From the NCBI GenBank assembly GCA_029242325.1, contig JAQWUD010000030.1, forward strand, positions 1 to 64,000: a stretch of 64,000 nt of DNA, written 5' to 3'. The notes under the pieces are model-generated. The model did no database searches and had not been told where the DNA came from. It was given only the letters and a program-made list of their open reading frames with translations. Within the stretch, counting starts at the first letter, position 1; each line of letters opens with the position of its first letter. This DNA is from Luminiphilus sp. (GTDB lineage: Bacteria; Pseudomonadota; Gammaproteobacteria; Pseudomonadales; Halieaceae). Both the position numbers and the translations under genes were made by a program. This document shows, piece after piece, positions 1-9,044 of this stretch.

Positions 1-269
1 GGCTCTGGTTCCAGAGTGATCGGATTTTTTACCGCCAACCCCTCAAACAGGGCGCGAATGATGTGGTTTTCCGGTACGCCCGTGACGACATGAGGATCCA
101 AGCCCTGTGGTTCGGCACCGTTGCCGTAGTGCAGCACACCATCTCGGTTGCCACTCACCACATTGCTCTCGCCGCCGCCGCAGCCCGACAGCATCAGAGA
201 GAACAATACCGACAACACGGTGAGGAAAGGGCGAGAGGGGATGAGCGGCGCGTTACAACGCGAACGCAT
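1..269 (-). CDS. Peptide ABC transporter substrate-binding lipoprotein (OppA/SBP_bac_5-like), N-terminus, truncated by window edge
   Basis: Reverse-complement reading from ATG at 269: MRSRCNAPLIPSRPFLTVLSVLFSLMLSGCGGGESNVVSGNRDGVLHYGNGAEPQGLDPHVVTGVPENHIIRALFEGLAVKNPITLEPEP; lipobox LSGC plus 'GAEPQGLDPH..TG..E..I.RALFEGL'. Absent from ORF track because it runs off the edge. Confidence 0.85.
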   Translation of the reverse strand, partial: MRSRCNAPLIPSRPFLTVLSVLFSLMLSGCGGGESNVVSGNRDGVLHYGNGAEPQGLDPHVVTGVPENHIIRALFEGLAVKNPITLEPE

Positions 270-473
270 CCCCGCACGAAAGGGTGATGAGAGTTTCAAA
301 TTTGATGACCTGCCCACAGGGAACCCTAATGCTACCTGAGTTTCGGTGCCGATGAGAGTGCCCAATCTAGGAGCGTCAATAATGTGGGTGATCATAACTA
401 AACGAGCCCTTCGCCTTTGATAGACTAACAACTCTTGACGAGTCCCCTAGTGATGCTTCATGGCGATAAAAAC

Positions 474-1961
474 ATGACGGTAAGAACACGCGTAGCGCCT
501 TCGCCTACTGGCGATCCCCATGTGGGCACTGCATATATGGCGCTTTTTAATCGCTGCTTTGCTCATGCGCACGGCGGACAATTCATTCTGCGCATAGAAG
601 ATACCGATCAGATGCGCAGTACCCCCGAGGCTGAGGAAAAGATTTTTGAATCCCTGCGCTGGTTGGGGCTCGACTGGGATGAGGGCCCCGATGTGGGCGG
701 CCCCAAAGGACCTTACCGGCAGAGCGAGCGGGCCGATATCTACAGTGGCTTCGCTTGGGAGCTGGTTGAAAAAGGGCACGCGTTTGTGTGCTACCGCACG
801 CCGGAGGAGCTTAATGAGCTGCGCGAGGCCCGCCGTGAAGCCGGCAAAGCCACGGCGCTGAAGCCCTCTGACTTGATGCTATCTGCCGATGAGCAGGCAG
901 CGAGAAAAGCGGCGGGGGATCCCTATGTGATTCGCATGATGGTGCCTGAGGACGAGGGCGCCTGCGCCATTGAAGACATGTTGCGCGGCACCATCGAACT
1001 CGACTGGAGCATGGTGGATGCGCAAATTCTGATGAAATCTGACGGCCTGCCCACCTACCATCTGGCCAATGTGGTCGATGATCATTTGATGGAGATCACC
1101 CATGTGATCCGTGGCGAGGAATGGATTAACTCGGCGCCCAAGCATCGGCTGCTCTACGAGTATTTTGGTTGGGAGATGCCGGTGCTGTGTCATCTGCCGC
1201 TGTTGCGGAATCCCGACAAATCCAAGCTGAGCAAACGCAAAAACCCGACCAGTATTCTGTATTACCAGCGGATGGGATTTTTGCCCGAGGCGGTGGTGAA
1301 CTATCTGGGTCGAATGGGCTGGTCTATGCCCGAAGAGCAGGAGAAATTCACGCTCGATGAAATGCAGGCGGCGTTCGATCTCACGAGGGTGTCGCTAGGT
1401 GGCCCTGTGTTTGATGTTGAAAAACTTAAGTGGCTGAACGGCCTGTGGATACGTGAATCTGTGACGACGGATGATCTGGTTCGCCGCTTGAGTGACTGGT
1501 CACTGAATCGAGAGATGTTGGGGAAAATTCTGCCGCTGGCGCAGAGCAGGATAGAACTGCTGTCGGATCTGATTCCTCAGGCGGCGTATCTGCTTTCTGG
1601 GGACATCGCTCTGGATGCAGCGGGTTTTGGGCAAGAGGGCGAAGAACGGGAGCAGGCTATTGCACAATTGCAATTCGTACTCTGGCGTCTCGAGGCGCAG
1701 CAGGATTGGAGCCGGGATGCGATATTTGCCGCACTCAAGGAGCTTGCCGAGGCTATCGACGTCAAGCCAAAGGTGCTGTTTGCACCCTTGTTTGTGGCCC
1801 TGTCGGGAGAGAAAATCGCTTACTCCATTCCTGATTCGATGGCCATACTCGGGCCCGATATGACGCGCGCGCGCCTGAGAAACGCGATTGATGCGTGTGG
1901 TGGGGTGTCTAAGAAAGCAGGCAAACGGTTGGAAAAAGATTACGGCGCACTCAAGCTCTAG
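474..1961 (+). CDS. gltX: Glutamyl-tRNA synthetase
   Basis: [26 protein letters not shown]...RIEDTD...KLSKRK class I aaRS motifs; ORF 435..1961, start at ATG 474 preferred. Confidence 0.95.
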   Translation: MTVRTRVAPSPTGDPHVGTAYMALFNRCFAHAHGGQFILRIEDTDQMRSTPEAEEKIFESLRWLGLDWDEGPDVGGPKGPYRQSERADIYSGFAWELVEKGHAFVCYRTPEELNELREARREAGKATALKPSDLMLSADEQAARKAAGDPYVIRMMVPEDEGACAIEDMLRGTIELDWSMVDAQILMKSDGLPTYHLANVVDDHLMEITHVIRGEEWINSAPKHRLLYEYFGWEMPVLCHLPLLRNPDKSKLSKRKNPTSILYYQRMGFLPEAVVNYLGRMGWSMPEEQEKFTLDEMQAAFDLTRVSLGGPVFDVEKLKWLNGLWIRESVTTDDLVRRLSDWSLNREMLGKILPLAQSRIELLSDLIPQAAYLLSGDIALDAAGFGQEGEEREQAIAQLQFVLWRLEAQQDWSRDAIFAALKELAEAIDVKPKVLFAPLFVALSGEKIAYSIPDSMAILGPDMTRARLRNAIDACGGVSKKAGKRLEKDYGALKL

Positions 1962-1967
1962 CGGCCC

Positions 1968-2450
1968 CTAGTTACGATTCTCCGTGTTGAGCAGGCAAAG
2001 CCCTGCCATGAGAGAGAAGCTTGCCTCAAATAACAGTGCGTACCAGGTGTAGGAGCTGAAGTCAGAGCTCATTGCAACATCTGTTGCGCCCTGGGCCGCC
2101 TGCACGGTCATTTCAAAATCACCAAAAGCCACGCTACCCCGCGCTACCGCCAAGCCGCCGAGGCACATCATGGTGAGCCATAATCCTGGCCGCAGATAAC
2201 CTTTAAGCACCCCCGACAGAAATATGATGGATCCCAAACAGAGCTGAAGTCCGCCATACATGGCAGCCAGTTCTGCCAAACCATCCTGATGCACGACCCA
2301 TAAGCCAGCGTACTCGGCTGGGAGCTCTGGGTTGTACCAACACATCGCCCCGTAAACGATGAATAGCGCACCCGGAATGATGAGAACCCCTCTTGCAATC
2401 ATGGCAACGACCTCCTCAGGCATCGGAATGGAGTTTACTACTGAAAGCAC
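1968..2450 (-). CDS. Small integral membrane protein (DUF4345-like)
   Basis: 160-aa ORF with about four hydrophobic segments (ARGVLIIPGALFIVYGAMCWYNPE...YGGLQLCLGSIIFLSG). Confidence 0.6.
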   Translation of the reverse strand: MLSVVNSIPMPEEVVAMIARGVLIIPGALFIVYGAMCWYNPELPAEYAGLWVVHQDGLAELAAMYGGLQLCLGSIIFLSGVLKGYLRPGLWLTMMCLGGLAVARGSVAFGDFEMTVQAAQGATDVAMSSDFSSYTWYALLFEASFSLMAGLCLLNTENRN

Positions 2451-2557
2451 AATAGGGGGCGTCGGTTTGCCCGTGCGTCACTAGGCATGGGCTCGCTTGA
2501 CAGCTTTTACGAGTATCCGTACTGTTGCGCCCCTCGACGTTCGTCGAGGACTGATGT

Positions 2558-2633
2558 GGGGCTATAGCTCAGCTGGGAGAGCGCAACACTGGCAGTGTTG
2601 AGGTCGACGGTTCGATCCCGTCTAGCTCCACCA
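2558..2633 (+). tRNA. tRNA-Ala (anticodon GGC)
   Basis: GGGGCTATAGCTCAGCTGGGAGAGCGCAACACTGGCAGTGTTGAGGTCGACGGTTCGATCCCGTCTAGCTCCACCA: 7-bp acceptor stem (one G-T), GGC in the anticodon loop, TTCGATC T-loop, encoded CCA. Confidence 0.96.
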
Positions 2634-2649
2634 CTAATTACTAGCAATA

Positions 2650-2695
2650 CCAACGCCTACAGACCATTTCACGGTTTGGGGGCGTTTTTGTTTGG
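2650..2695 (+). terminator. Probable intrinsic terminator after tRNA-Ala
   Basis: aacgcc...ggcgtt inverted repeat followed by tttttgttt. Confidence 0.5.
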
Positions 2696-2780
2696 CGCGA
2701 CCTAAACGCAACATTCTGTAGACCTAGAGGCCATTTTAGGGGTAATGTAGTCCTAAAGTGCGACCTAGAAAGGTGACGGA

Positions 2781-3974
2781 ATGGAATCCATTAAACCGAC
2801 CAAATCGGGCTTTTCTGCCATAGCAGTGCCCCACAAAAAGCAGACCGAATACCTGATCGAGGGCGTGCCCAATGTCAGGGTGAGGGTCGGTGCAACCGGC
2901 AAGCTAGGCTTCTCCCTATCGACCAGAGTGGGAGGCAAATCGAAGCGCATCACGATGGATGTCAGGGAGCTATCCAAGCCGGGATTGATGGGTGCCATGC
3001 TCGACGCAAAGGGCCACGCAGAGATCGAGGCAGATGTCGGTGAGGTCAACCTACGCACGGTGGGTAACTCAGTCATCAACAACTCAGACATTGCAGAGGG
3101 CACGAAGCGCAACTATCGAACCAGCCTAGAGCGGCTCATCGAGATGATGGGTACACGGCTCACAGGAAGTGCCGGAGAGCTACTGGAAGCGCATCGAAGG
3201 ATCAGCGACACCTATGGCCCAGTCAGCGCCAACAACGCCCTCAAGTTCTACAGGCGCGTTATTAACTACTCCAACGCGGCATACAGCACGAAGATCGAGT
3301 GGCCGACCGACAAGCTGCGAGTGCTCAAGATATGGAACAAGGAGAAGCCCAGAGAGGGCCGTGCGTCGTTTAGTGACCTGCCAGCCATCTGGGAGGCGGC
3401 AGACAAGATGCCGGACCCGTGGGGAAGGCTGACCAAGCTCTACCTATTAACCGGCCTGAGAAACACCGAGCCGTTCAAGGGTCGCGTGGAGGGCGACGAC
3501 CTCGTTATTGAGGACACCAAGAACGCAACGACACACCGTCTGCCACTGACCGACACGATCAAGGAGCTGTACGGCGACGGGTTCAGCGTTAAGAACGGCA
3601 GGCACGTCACAGATCGATTGGAGGCGCTCACAGGGATCCACCTGACGCCCCACGATCTTCGCAGGACGTTTGCAGCTATAGCCAACCACGCCGGGGTGCC
3701 GGACTACACGATCTTGATGCTGATGAACCTCAAGAAAACAGACATCACGGGGCGCTATATAGGGCGCAACAGGAACACGATGAAGCTGGCGCTAATCACC
3801 GTCGAGGAGGCTCTCACCGAGCTTGTGGCGGCCCCTGCGGTTGAGGCTCCCGAGTGGTGGACGTTCACCGACGAGGAGCTGGAGGCCAAGCTGAAGGCCG
3901 CAAAGAGGTCTCCAGAGGAGAAGCTGAAAAGAATTCAGGAGATCGCGAAGCGATCAAAAGAGCGCCGGAAATAG
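2781..3974 (+). CDS. Tyrosine recombinase / phage-type integrase
   Basis: C-terminal catalytic signatures: TGLRNTE, HDLRRTFA, TGRYIG; located directly downstream of a tRNA gene in the same orientation. Confidence 0.88.
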   Translation: MESIKPTKSGFSAIAVPHKKQTEYLIEGVPNVRVRVGATGKLGFSLSTRVGGKSKRITMDVRELSKPGLMGAMLDAKGHAEIEADVGEVNLRTVGNSVINNSDIAEGTKRNYRTSLERLIEMMGTRLTGSAGELLEAHRRISDTYGPVSANNALKFYRRVINYSNAAYSTKIEWPTDKLRVLKIWNKEKPREGRASFSDLPAIWEAADKMPDPWGRLTKLYLLTGLRNTEPFKGRVEGDDLVIEDTKNATTHRLPLTDTIKELYGDGFSVKNGRHVTDRLEALTGIHLTPHDLRRTFAAIANHAGVPDYTILMLMNLKKTDITGRYIGRNRNTMKLALITVEEALTELVAAPAVEAPEWWTFTDEELEAKLKAAKRSPEEKLKRIQEIAKRSKERRK

Positions 3975-4051
3975 GCCGGTAATGATGTTCCATGTGGAGC
4001 GACGACGAATCAATGTAAGGCCAAGTCACCCGAGAGCTATACCGTGAAGAA

Positions 4052-4240
4052 ATGTCCGGTCTGCAATTGAACAAGGCGGAAAAGAAGATTGAGAAAGAAA
4101 CGCGAAAACTGAAATCGCATTTCGACAGAACCTTGGCTCCGTTACCAGAGTATGTGCCAGAGGAGCTCGAGGCTTATGTCATTTTCGCCGCGATTCTAGT
4201 GGACGATAGAGCGAGAGACACATTTTATCGCTGCTTCTAA
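4052..4240 (+). CDS. Small hypothetical protein
   Basis: 62-aa ORF downstream of integrase; no family recognised. Confidence 0.3.
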   Translation: MSGLQLNKAEKKIEKETRKLKSHFDRTLAPLPEYVPEELEAYVIFAAILVDDRARDTFYRCF

Positions 4241-4537
4241 TTTGCACACACTCCACGGACCAATACAACATATAGCCCTGCTGGTTTCTCGACTGGCGGT
4301 TTTTTTTCGCCCGCGATTTGGGTACCCATCCGGGGGCAGGAGTCCCGCGCTTTTCTCATTTGGCCCCCACGGGGTTATCCACAATCGGGCCATATTTTGT
4401 GAGGCGAGCGCGACGCCAAAAAAGTTAAGGGATTTCGGCGTTGTTCTCAAATATGCTAACGTTGTGGGGGTTAAATACATTTAAACAAGTTGTTTATACC
4501 TCCTTTTTTAATAAACATTATTTTTGAAGGGAACGAA

Positions 4538-4801
4538 ATGTTAAAAAACATAAAGATGACAACATTTGCAGCAGTCTTATGTTTATTTGGGTTTGTGCAT
4601 GTGCCAGCAGCATCAGCATTCTAAGGGCCAGTAGTTCGAGGGTGTGATGTTGGCTGGAACACCAAATTAAATCAGGTGAAAGATAAAGATAGACGCAAGT
4701 ACATAGCCTGTTTGGTGCAAGCTATTAAAAAAGACAAGGATAAGCGTGTCAATGTCTCGTGTAATATGCCATACAAGAAACGGTCGCCGTTTAAAGGGTA
4801 A
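4538..4801 (+). pseudogene. Small secreted protein gene interrupted by in-frame TAA immediately after the signal peptide
   Basis: Single frame: MLKNIKMTTFAAVLCLFGFVHVPAASAF*GPVVRGCDVGWNTKLNQVKDKDRRKYIACLVQAIKKDKDKRVNVSCNMPYKKRSPFKG*; SD-like gaaggga upstream. Confidence 0.6.
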
Positions 4802-5271
4802 TTTCCGCCAGACCATTATGTTGAAAAACGTAAAGATTTACGGGGCTGGATTTGGTGCTTGGAACAACATTTCTATATGATTATCTAATTTATAATAATA
4901 GTGAATAATAAAATAAATCTTTAAAAATTCGAGAACGGATTCTGCGGCACCGACTACAATTTATTGAAGAAAGATATATTGTGTAATTGAATAAGGCCCC
5001 TGGTACCGGGGGCGGGGGGTCGATTCCTGAGAAATGCGAAAGATTGGAATGTGGTCACAATTATCATAGGCTAAATCCTCACAGCGGGGGGCTGGCACTG
5101 GGCCCACCAGGGGGCGATCCCCTAGATATGCCACAGTAGCCCCGTACGAGCCCTGTGTGGATAGGTATGCCACACCAATGCGTTCTACTAATGCCATTGC
5201 GTTTAGCCACGGGCCATGCACGAAGCCTCAGAGCATGGTGGTGTGAATTGTGCCGCTTAGGAGACTTATTT

Positions 5272-5502
5272 ATGCGAAGCCTTTTTATTAAATTATCGAA
5301 TAGTGTGTTGCTGAACTTGTTCGTTGCGTTGATATGTTTGTGCAGTGGAGTTTCTGAAATTGTAACCGTTGCGGAAGAAACAGAATCGACTCGAATGCAC
5401 GCGGGACACGGTCTAGTCGCGATTGGTCTCTGGAACGCGCTTAAAGCATTGGGCGAAGCTTTTGAGTCATTTGATTATTTTGCCAAAGCGTCAGAGTCGT
5501 GA
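5272..5502 (+). CDS. Small membrane protein, hypothetical
   Basis: ATG at 5272 with taggaga upstream; MRSLFIKLSNSVLLNLFVALICLCSGVSEIVTVAEETESTRMHAGHGLVAIGLWNALKALGEAFESFDYFAKASES, two hydrophobic stretches. Confidence 0.5.
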   Translation: MRSLFIKLSNSVLLNLFVALICLCSGVSEIVTVAEETESTRMHAGHGLVAIGLWNALKALGEAFESFDYFAKASES

Positions 5503-5930
5503 GTGTAAATGTGTGCTTAGTGCGCGATTTGAGCCTTTAAAATATGTGGATGGGGTTCTACCCCGTTCTTCCGGTCACGACGGCAGTAATCCTTTCCTAA
5601 AATTTAACAGGCACAGAAGATTTCTTCGACCTATCACCGGCTTATTCGTTTATCCGGTGCTCAGTGGCTTGCGGGAAAATTAGCGCCACGCACCTAGACT
5701 ATGAAGGCATGAGCGACGAGAACGACCGTTCGATTGTGTGGCGCTAGTGCAGCCTTCAAGCGTGCGAAACGCAATACTGTCGCTTCGAATTAGGCCGCTT
5801 ATTTAAGCAGAGCCCGTCAAAACAGTCGTTACTGGATTTTCTCGGTTGTATTTCGTAGCCACGGGAATGACACTGACAGGGTGTTCCCGAGAGTGAGCAT
5901 ATCTCCTTTCCAGAGGCGGGGTGTCAATCT

Positions 5931-6584
5931 GTGCCACGAATGGTTTTACTGGCTTTAAGTGCCTTACTCATCGGGTATTTACTTGGGCTATTTCTTGGGA
6001 ATGACGACCTGACCGAGCGTTTAGGGTTTACGGCGGAGTCTGTAATGCCAGTGCCCCCTCGCGAGAGCCAAATTGAGAGTCGTTCAGAGCGAGAACCGGC
6101 CTGGCAGCAGACACTTCGTGAGCAGAAGGCTCGCTTAGCAGAGCTTGGCTGGAGCATGGCTTTGACGGAAGCGCGACTGCAAGCCCTCGATATGCGCGTT
6201 CAAATAGCGCTCAGAGAAGCCGAGCTAGGGAATGCAACATCCGCAGATTCCGACACTAGATCAGCGAAAGGCGTGGACAGATCAGACATACTTGACTCCC
6301 CGATTGTGGCAGCGCGAGGGGACGGGCCAGCGGGTACAGATTTTTCAGAGTCACCTAGTTGGTTTGTTCACGTTGCGGCCAGTCAAGATCGATTCGAAGT
6401 TGAGGCTGCAGCTCTGCGAGCTGAGACCATTATTGGCATGCCCCTCAACGTATTGGAGGTCGAAACACTAGGATTCGTGGTTCGCGTATGTGGTTTGGAA
6501 ACGCAGGTCAGAGCCCAAGAACTGGTCGAATTGCTACTAAAGGCCACTAGAAACGGCCAGCTGTGGATTGGCAGGGGCTGTTAG
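5931..6584 (+). CDS. Membrane-anchored protein with possible C-terminal SPOR-like domain; first gene of the CsgG-type locus
   Basis: GTG start; N-terminal TM (MVLLALSALLIGYLLGLFLG); C-terminus WFVHVAASQDRFEVEAAALRAE...VRVCGLETQVRAQELVELL resembles SPOR architecture. Confidence 0.5.
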   Translation: MPRMVLLALSALLIGYLLGLFLGNDDLTERLGFTAESVMPVPPRESQIESRSEREPAWQQTLREQKARLAELGWSMALTEARLQALDMRVQIALREAELGNATSADSDTRSAKGVDRSDILDSPIVAARGDGPAGTDFSESPSWFVHVAASQDRFEVEAAALRAETIIGMPLNVLEVETLGFVVRVCGLETQVRAQELVELLLKATRNGQLWIGRGC

Positions 6585-6660
6585 CCGGCCCAGATCGATA
6601 AATCGTTTGTGTTTTACCGCCGCGGTACGTAGAGTCTATAACTCGGAGGTGCTATCGGTG

Positions 6661-6969
6661 ATGAAGATACTCCACGCTTGTCTCGCGGCTTTGGCGGTGA
6701 TCACGCAGACTGCCGTTGCACAGGTGGCAGCCTATGACCGCTTTAATCTGCGCGACGTTTACATCGTTGCGATCACAGATTCAGACAGTCTCTCGGTGGG
6801 CTCCCATCTCGTGATTAACTTCCCCGATACGGGGGAGTCGCAAACAGTAGAAATTGTTCAGGTAAGCAATATCGGACAGGACATTGAGCTGGATTTGTAC
6901 TTCTCGGCCCAGAACCAGCACTATATTGTTGAAGTTTCCAGAGACGGGATTTCCACTTTATTCCGATGA
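6661..6969 (+). CDS. Small secreted protein, possible CsgE/CsgH-like accessory factor by position
   Basis: ATG at 6661 with ggagg upstream; signal peptide MKILHACLAALAVITQTAVAQ; 102 aa; role inferred from context only. Confidence 0.5.
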   Translation: MKILHACLAALAVITQTAVAQVAAYDRFNLRDVYIVAITDSDSLSVGSHLVINFPDTGESQTVEIVQVSNIGQDIELDLYFSAQNQHYIVEVSRDGISTLFR

Positions 6970-7028
6970 TGGGTCGGAGGTGCGCTTTTGATGAATCTTA
7001 CAAACCTTTTAGACAGAGGAACTATCTT

Positions 7029-7340
7029 ATGAAAAAATTTGCAATCCTAGCTGCTGCAGTCTTCGTGGCTCCTTTTGCCCTTGCTCAGGACGCAGATCTC
7101 ACTATTGACGGTAGTGTCGAGCAAACGGTGACTCTTGATGCGGGCGCTTTGATTAATGCCTCTGTGGGAGAGGGGACCTCGGCCTCTCAATCGATTGAAG
7201 CCGTAGAATCTGGAGACATCACAGGCAACATCACTCAGACCGTCCAGATGGGTGAGGGTGGGGCGGTCAACGCGGCTGTTGGCGATAATAGCTGTGCTGA
7301 CCAGTCTGTGGCTTCGGTCGGTAAGAAGAGCAGTTGCTGA
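7029..7340 (+). CDS. Small secreted repeat protein, putative fibre subunit
   Basis: MKKFAILAAAVFVAPFALAQ signal peptide; two degenerate copies of (A)(L/V)(I)NA(S/A)VGxxxxAxQSxxxV, the motif also found in the C-terminus of the 9045..12398 product. Confidence 0.6.
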   Translation: MKKFAILAAAVFVAPFALAQDADLTIDGSVEQTVTLDAGALINASVGEGTSASQSIEAVESGDITGNITQTVQMGEGGAVNAAVGDNSCADQSVASVGKKSSC

Positions 7341-7362
7341 GGGTAAAGCCCGAGCATTCCAG

Positions 7363-7401
7363 AGGGGGCACGGTTCCAAAACCGAGGCCCCCTATTTTTT
7401 T
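7363..7401 (+). terminator. Intrinsic (rho-independent) terminator between the small subunit gene and downstream genes
   Basis: AGGGGGCaCGGTTccaaAACCGagGCCCCCT followed by ATTTTTTT; nested 7+5 bp stem. Confidence 0.8.
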
Positions 7402-7717
7402 GCTCGCGGGGCTTATTTTGTGTCTGGGCAGTTTGGCGTCAGAGATTTCGGCGCAGATTCTGGACGACACTGCTAATGCGAAATTGCTCTCGGTGCACTC
7501 TAAAACACTGCTGATTAATAATCAGTACTTCGACGATCTACTGCGAGGCTACGGCCTTCCTTCGGGTGCCGATGAGGTTCAGCAAGAGTATCTGAGCAGT
7601 GCACAATGCGGCTCGGTAAACATCGGCAATAACTTCGCATCCAATCAAATTGGTGGAGAAATTACAGTCATCATCGTGGGCGATATTCTCAATGTGGGTA
7701 ATACCTGCGGCGGTTGA
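7400..7717 (+). CDS. Small secreted protein, possible HfaA/CsgB-like minor subunit
   Basis: ORF track gives TTG 7334, but the first codons lie in the terminator hairpin; TTG at 7400 (LLAGLILCLGSLASEISAQ) more plausible. Mature part ends CGSVNIGNNFASNQIGGEITVIIVGDILNVGNTCGG. Confidence 0.5.
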   Translation: MLAGLILCLGSLASEISAQILDDTANAKLLSVHSKTLLINNQYFDDLLRGYGLPSGADEVQQEYLSSAQCGSVNIGNNFASNQIGGEITVIIVGDILNVGNTCGG

Positions 7718-7720
7718 TTC

Positions 7721-9013
7721 ATGATTTATGCAAATTACGTTAAGTGGCTTGTCGCGGGTATAGCAGTCACGATGATCACTGCCGGCTGTTCCTATCGAAA
7801 GGTGCAACCCAGCTCTGAGATTACGGAGCAAATGTCACAAACGTACCCCACCCGTAATTTAACGGGATTCACTCAGGGCTTACGTTGTATGGATTCGATG
7901 TTTGTGGCTCGCCGGGTTGAACCTGTTTATGTGACGTCGGCACCCCTCCCTGATTACACCGAAAATCGTGGCGCGGCGGGCTACGGCGCGCGTGATATGT
8001 TGATATCTGCATTGTCGGAAATGACCAAGGAAAGTGGCGCCATACGGTTTGTAGCTTTTGACCGCTCAACTCCGGATATCGTAGCGCTGCAGAACAGTCA
8101 CCCCCAGAAAAAAGAGTTACGCATTCCCGATTTTTTCATCAGGGGCGCAGTCACCCAAATTAACACTTCCCCCTATTCGAAGCAGCGCGGTGCCTCCCTG
8201 AGTGTAGGAGAGATAAGTGAGGATATCAGTGGTGCCGGGGCGACTAATTCTAGCTCTGTGAGTCTGGCGACCGTGTCTCTCGATTTGGCAATGGGCCTGG
8301 TAAGTAACTACCAGCTGTTGCCAGGTGTGTTTTCTGCCAATACGTTTTCCGTTGGTAAGACCGGTTTATCGGACGATCTGTCCATCAGTTTGTCCAAGGT
8401 GGGGGCTGTCTATCGCGCCAGTGAGAATCAGTCCAAGGCCCTCAGTGAGGGTCTACGCGCACTTGTAGAGGTGGGTGCAATTGAGCTGTTTGGCAAGCTA
8501 TATGGTGTGCCCTACTGGGAATGTTTGGCGGTCATCGGTGAGGAGCGGCCAGAGATTTATCAGGCGCATCGTTTGTATCAGGAGTGGAACAGTCAACGTG
8601 TTGAGCGATATGTCTTCGATTATCTGAGAGATCGTGGTTACCTACGTATAGGTGCTCAGCCCTATGTAGACGGGCTGGACAATGCATTGACGCTTGAGTT
8701 TCGGGCAGGGATTTTGCAAGTCCGCAGTGAGTTGAACCTCTTTGGTAACCCGGGGGTGGACAAAGCGCTCTTCAGCGAGCTCTGGATTATGGACAATGCA
8801 GCGCAGGCCGACCCGGCCAGCCGGGGTCGCGCCAGTCCGTTGTCGCCGGCGCGCGCGCAGGCTACTGCGACCTCGACTGCCAAGCCCGTTTCTAATTCAA
8901 GCAACAAATCACCAAGCGTCTCGGATTCGCCGGTTGCACCTGCGCCAGGCTCCCCAGTCCGGCAAACGCCACCTCAGCCCAAGAACCGTCCTGATATTCA
9001 ACCGGGCAGTTAG
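7721..9013 (+). CDS. CsgG/HfaB-family outer-membrane secretion lipoprotein
   Basis: Lipobox ITAGC; DMLISALSEMTKESGAIRFVAFDR, FFIRGAVTQIN, SVSLATVSLDLAMGLVSNYQLLPGVFSANTFSV and ALVEVGAIELFGKLYGVPYWECL are CsgG-family signatures; Pro/Ser-rich C-terminal tail. Confidence 0.88.
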   Translation: MIYANYVKWLVAGIAVTMITAGCSYRKVQPSSEITEQMSQTYPTRNLTGFTQGLRCMDSMFVARRVEPVYVTSAPLPDYTENRGAAGYGARDMLISALSEMTKESGAIRFVAFDRSTPDIVALQNSHPQKKELRIPDFFIRGAVTQINTSPYSKQRGASLSVGEISEDISGAGATNSSSVSLATVSLDLAMGLVSNYQLLPGVFSANTFSVGKTGLSDDLSISLSKVGAVYRASENQSKALSEGLRALVEVGAIELFGKLYGVPYWECLAVIGEERPEIYQAHRLYQEWNSQRVERYVFDYLRDRGYLRIGAQPYVDGLDNALTLEFRAGILQVRSELNLFGNPGVDKALFSELWIMDNAAQADPASRGRASPLSPARAQATATSTAKPVSNSSNKSPSVSDSPVAPAPGSPVRQTPPQPKNRPDIQPGS

Positions 9014-9044
9014 GGACTGAGGATACGCGGCCGGAGAATTAAGC

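Noticed and set aside
63-339. Plus-strand ORFs 63..287 and 148..339
   Set aside because: Antisense to a clear OppA-type lipoprotein N-terminus on the minus strand.
4990-5010. Near-palindrome cccctggtaccggggg as a regulatory or att site
   Set aside because: Short, contains a mismatch, and no matching copy was found near the tRNA.
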